This document shows positions 61,184 through 64,000 of a stretch of 64,000 nt of DNA, one piece after another. The stretch comes from Heliocidaris tuberculata. Its lineage: Eukaryota; Echinodermata; Echinoidea; Camarodonta; Echinometridae. A program made the position numbers and the translations under genes. Under the pieces are notes generated by a model. The model was not told the origin of the DNA, ran no database searches, and worked only from the letters and a program-made list of their open reading frames with translations. The stretch lies in NCBI GenBank assembly GCA_025618425.1, contig CM046845.1:9567439-9631438 (forward strand). The letters are read 5' to 3'. Each line of letters starts with the position of its first letter. Position 1 is the stretch's first letter.

Positions 61184-61772
61184 TTAAAGGAAACCAAAAC
61201 CCAAGGAGAGAATCAATGTTATTGGAAAGTGAAAATTCAGAGAAGCACTTTACAAAAAGTTTCATTAAAATTGGTTAAAAAATGAGAGAGTTATGGAAGT
61301 TTGAAAAGTCTCGTTTTACTTTCTATGGGGATCCTCAAATTGGCAAAATTGCTTCAAAATGGCTGATTTTGTGAACAACTCTCCATTTGTTTTGTACACA
61401 GATTTTCAGATTTCCCCCCATTATCTCTCAGGGTGCTCCTTGTCTCCTCCTGAACTCGACATATGTGGTGTAAAATACATTTTCCCATTATATATGTTGA
61501 GCTCAGAAGGAGATTAACTGCACCTTGAAAGATAATGGGGAAAATCTGAAAATCTGTGTACAAAACAAATTGAGAGTTGTTCTCAAAATCAGCCATTTTG
61601 AAGCAATTTTGCCAATTTGAGGATCCCCCATAGAAAGTAAAACGAGACTTTTCAAACTTCCATAACTCTCTCATTTTTTAACCAATTTTAATGAAACTTT
61701 TTGTAAAGTGCTTCTCTGAATTTTCACTTTCCAATAACATTGATTCTCTCCTTGGGTTTTGGTTTCCTTTAA
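61184..61772. mobile_element. TTAA-type foldback element, family 1 copy b
   Basis: 589 bp. TTAA-AGGAAACCAAAACCCAAG at the left and CTTGGGTTTTGGTTTCCT-TTAA at the right form perfect ends. The interior matches 4067-4652 (CCATAACTCTCTCATTTTTT-like arms, GAACTCGACATATG in the loop). Confidence 0.92.
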
Positions 61773-61782
61773 ATCATGTAAA

Positions 61783-61881
61783 ATGCCTTGCTCAAGGGCA
61801 TAAGTGCCACATCGGGGATGGAACCCACTATCTTCGTATTTCCAGCCAGGTGCTGTAAACCACTCCACTACGACACTGCTA
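61783..61881 (-). mobile_element. tRNA-like SINE head on the minus strand
   Basis: Read on the minus strand: GTGTCGTAGTGGAGTGG, then GGGTTCCATCCCCG (B-box-like), then TTATGCCCTTGAGCAAGGCA. It abuts the TTAA element. Confidence 0.55.
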
Positions 61882-61949
61882 CTGCATGTTATTCCTTTTC
61901 GATAGTTTTATTTCCATTTGCCTTGGCTGAATGATAGTGGTGAATATAT

Positions 61950-62670
61950 AGAACAGCTCTAAAAGGGAAACTTATAATGTTTCAAAGAAGCCTGGGGTGT
62001 AAACATGGTAAACTCTTATGAGATATTATGCCCAATAAAGTCTAGATATCGGTCTTGGCCTATCCTGGTAGTGATAGCTAAATACTGGACGACTCCAAGA
62101 AGGAAACTCACGGAAAATGTTTCAAGATGTTGGAAACTCTTTTAATTGAGACACTCATTCAAGAGGTACAGTGTATCTACAATTACGTGTAGATAACGGC
62201 CTTGGCCTGTTTTGATATTCTGATAGCTCGATACTGGACGATTCTAAAAAGGAAATGGACTGAAATAATCTTTCAAGATGTTGGAATCTCTTATGAGAAA
62301 TCCATTCAAAAGATAATTATAGTTCATGGACAACATAGGTAAGAGGTCTTGGCCTGTCATGTACATGCACTTTACTGATAGGAGTGATAGCTAGATACAG
62401 AGCGATTCATGGCGATTTCCCCGAGGAAAATTAAGTTGGAAAAACTCGTCTGTGATACTCCTTCAAGCGTTATCGTTTATTTACCTATAGGCCTTGGCCT
62501 ATCCTCAGGAAACATGGTAAAACATGTAAAAAGGACACTTTCGGAAACAGTTTCAAGATGTTGGAATCTCTTATGTGATACTCATTCAACATATTGAAAT
62601 CTCTTATGTGATGATATAATTTTATGCACATTGTACTTTAGAAATAGGCATTGGTCTTGGATCACAGAAC
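61950..62670. repeat. Degenerate tandem array, unit about 135-170 bp
   Basis: Recurring blocks TTTCAAGATGTTGGAATCTC, CTTGGCCTATCCT and GATAGCTAGATACTGGACGA in the same order. CTTGGCCT-like blocks are near 62053, 62194, 62350 and 62484, with a weaker one near 62655. A divergent satellite-like array. Confidence 0.7.
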
Positions 62671-63600
62671 TCTAAAACGGAAACTCTGATTTACAACCTG
62701 ACAACAAAAAATTGTTAGGACTATAAACGAGCAGGAAACAGGTCATTGGCACAATGGATATTAATCGATTACCGTTGTATTTGATAAGATCTATATATGT
62801 GCAGGGGAAAACAACATAATAGTGGTACGTTATTACACAAATCCTTTCCTGACATTTTACTTGTGGTTGGTGTGCTTGATGCTGTAAAATTTATATCAAG
62901 AATATCAATATGTATAGTAAACATTTAACATATTCCTATATCACGAGTATGCCATAAGTTGTTATCGAGATTTAATATTTGATGCAGATTGATATTTTCA
63001 TTCGATTATGATATGCGCGAAAAGGACGTTGTTATTATAATGGATACATTCCACATAGAACTTAGGTGGACAAAACAACAAATGGAAATACTCACCAGTC
63101 ATTGAAAACTTGATTTAAAAATTCCTCAAGGTTGACGCGCACTTTATAGATGAGTAAGGAAAATAAATCCGCCTTTTTTCTTCTTCTTCATATCACAGTC
63201 CTGAATGAATTAAACAACGAATAATGTCATGATCACACAGCTATAAGGCAAGAGCTCAAGCAAGCCTCCCACACGCATTACATCGTCTCCGTATTTATTT
63301 GAGAAGCGCGAGCGGAATTAGGCCCCCTGCTGTTCGTGACCTCTCCCGAACTAGACGGGGTGGGTAATGAATTCACATTCTGATGTTATTTTGGGTGACC
63401 TGTAGCTATAGCTATGCTTCTGAACGAACGAACGGACGGACGCAACTAGCATGTGCGCGCGCATAGATCTACAAACTTTCGTCGAAAGTTTAAAGTTGCA
63501 TATCGTCAGAAGCTGTGTATATGATTTTGTTACAAGGGACCAACTTTAACAATTAATGAATTGTAGTTTCTGTCTCAGAATAGATTTTACCGACTTCATG
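62671..63600. other. Gene-free interval
   Basis: No ORF or RNA gene recognised. A short GAACGAACGGACGGACG tract is near 63422. Confidence 0.5.
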
Positions 63601-63642
63601 ATAATAATGACGCTGATTATTATGATAATATTGCTAATAATG

Positions 63643-63678
<36 letters not shown>

Positions 63679-63707
63679 TAATAATAATGATGATAATAAT
63701 AATGATA

Positions 63708-63738
<31 letters not shown>

Positions 63739-63795
63739 TGATAATAATAATGATGATAATAATAATGATAATAATGATATAATAATAATAATAAT

Positions 63796-63829
<34 letters not shown>

Positions 63830-63980
63830 TATAATAATAATGATAATAATAACAATAATAATAATAATGATAATAATGATAGTAATAAAATAATCATATT
63901 GATAATAATAATAATAATCATAATAATAATAACAACAATAATGATATATTAATAATAACAATGACAATAATAATGATAGA
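63600..63980. repeat. (ATA/AAT)n microsatellite with GAT interruptions
   Basis: About 370 bp of AAT-type trinucleotides. Open reverse frames of Ile/Tyr/Leu repeats are artefacts. Confidence 0.97.
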
Positions 63981-64000
63981 ATTCGCCGCATTTATGTCTT

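Noticed and set aside
61900..62700. CRISPR-like array
   Set aside because: Repeats are long, divergent and irregularly spaced, there are no cas genes, and the DNA is animal.
63600..63980. Hydrophobic 95-123-codon frames resembling membrane proteins
   Set aside because: Ile/Leu/Tyr runs come from an (AAT)n microsatellite.

Overview
The window is animal nuclear DNA. It has split genes with GT-AG introns, a vertebrate-like P4-ATPase, a Golgi sulfotransferase, eukaryotic tRNA genes without encoded CCA, TTAGGG-type repeats, and dense microsatellites and miniature transposons. The protein similarities and repeat style suggest a marine deuterostome, most likely an echinoderm and perhaps a sea urchin. 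That placement is inference; the sequence contains no decisive taxonomic marker.

Layout. Positions 304-9479 (+) hold the last ten coding exons (491 residues) of an ATP9A/ATP9B-type P4-ATPase. The spliced reading frame is continuous from the end of the nucleotide-binding domain through the P domain and six membrane segments to the stop codon. The upstream half lies outside the window. About 7 kb of AT-rich, gene-free DNA follows and may include a long 3' UTR. Positions 16.4-23 kb are low-complexity and repeat-rich. Positions 23.2-27.9 kb hold four full-length tRNA-Ala(UGC) copies and one 5'-truncated copy; a 1.47 kb inverted repeat lies between the third and fourth. Positions 31559-33142 (-) hold a carbohydrate sulfotransferase in a single coding exon. 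A decayed LINE ORF1-like fragment lies just beyond its 5' end on the other strand. From 33.7 kb to the end no host gene was recognised; this part is transposon relics and simple repeats.

Mobile DNA dominates. Four short elements have perfect 8-bp target duplications and CAG-type ends, which fits non-autonomous hAT elements, and they carry many of the long G/C runs. Five foldback elements (360-600 bp) have AGG...CCT ends at TTAA targets. Two elements are flanked by TA. Other foldbacks, SINEs and tandem repeats fill the remainder.

The most unusual structure is at 57805-57959. Two perfect inverted-repeat pairs (38 and 33 nt) are interleaved in the order A-B-A'-B', a pseudoknot-like arrangement inside a TA-flanked element. 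Other points of interest are a hAT-like element containing a 150-bp copy of DNA found 1.9 kb away, a family of small hairpins sharing GCCAGAAGGG, nested insertions with readable order, and a tRNA remnant whose missing 5' part is replaced by a hairpin. The two protein genes show no functional link.
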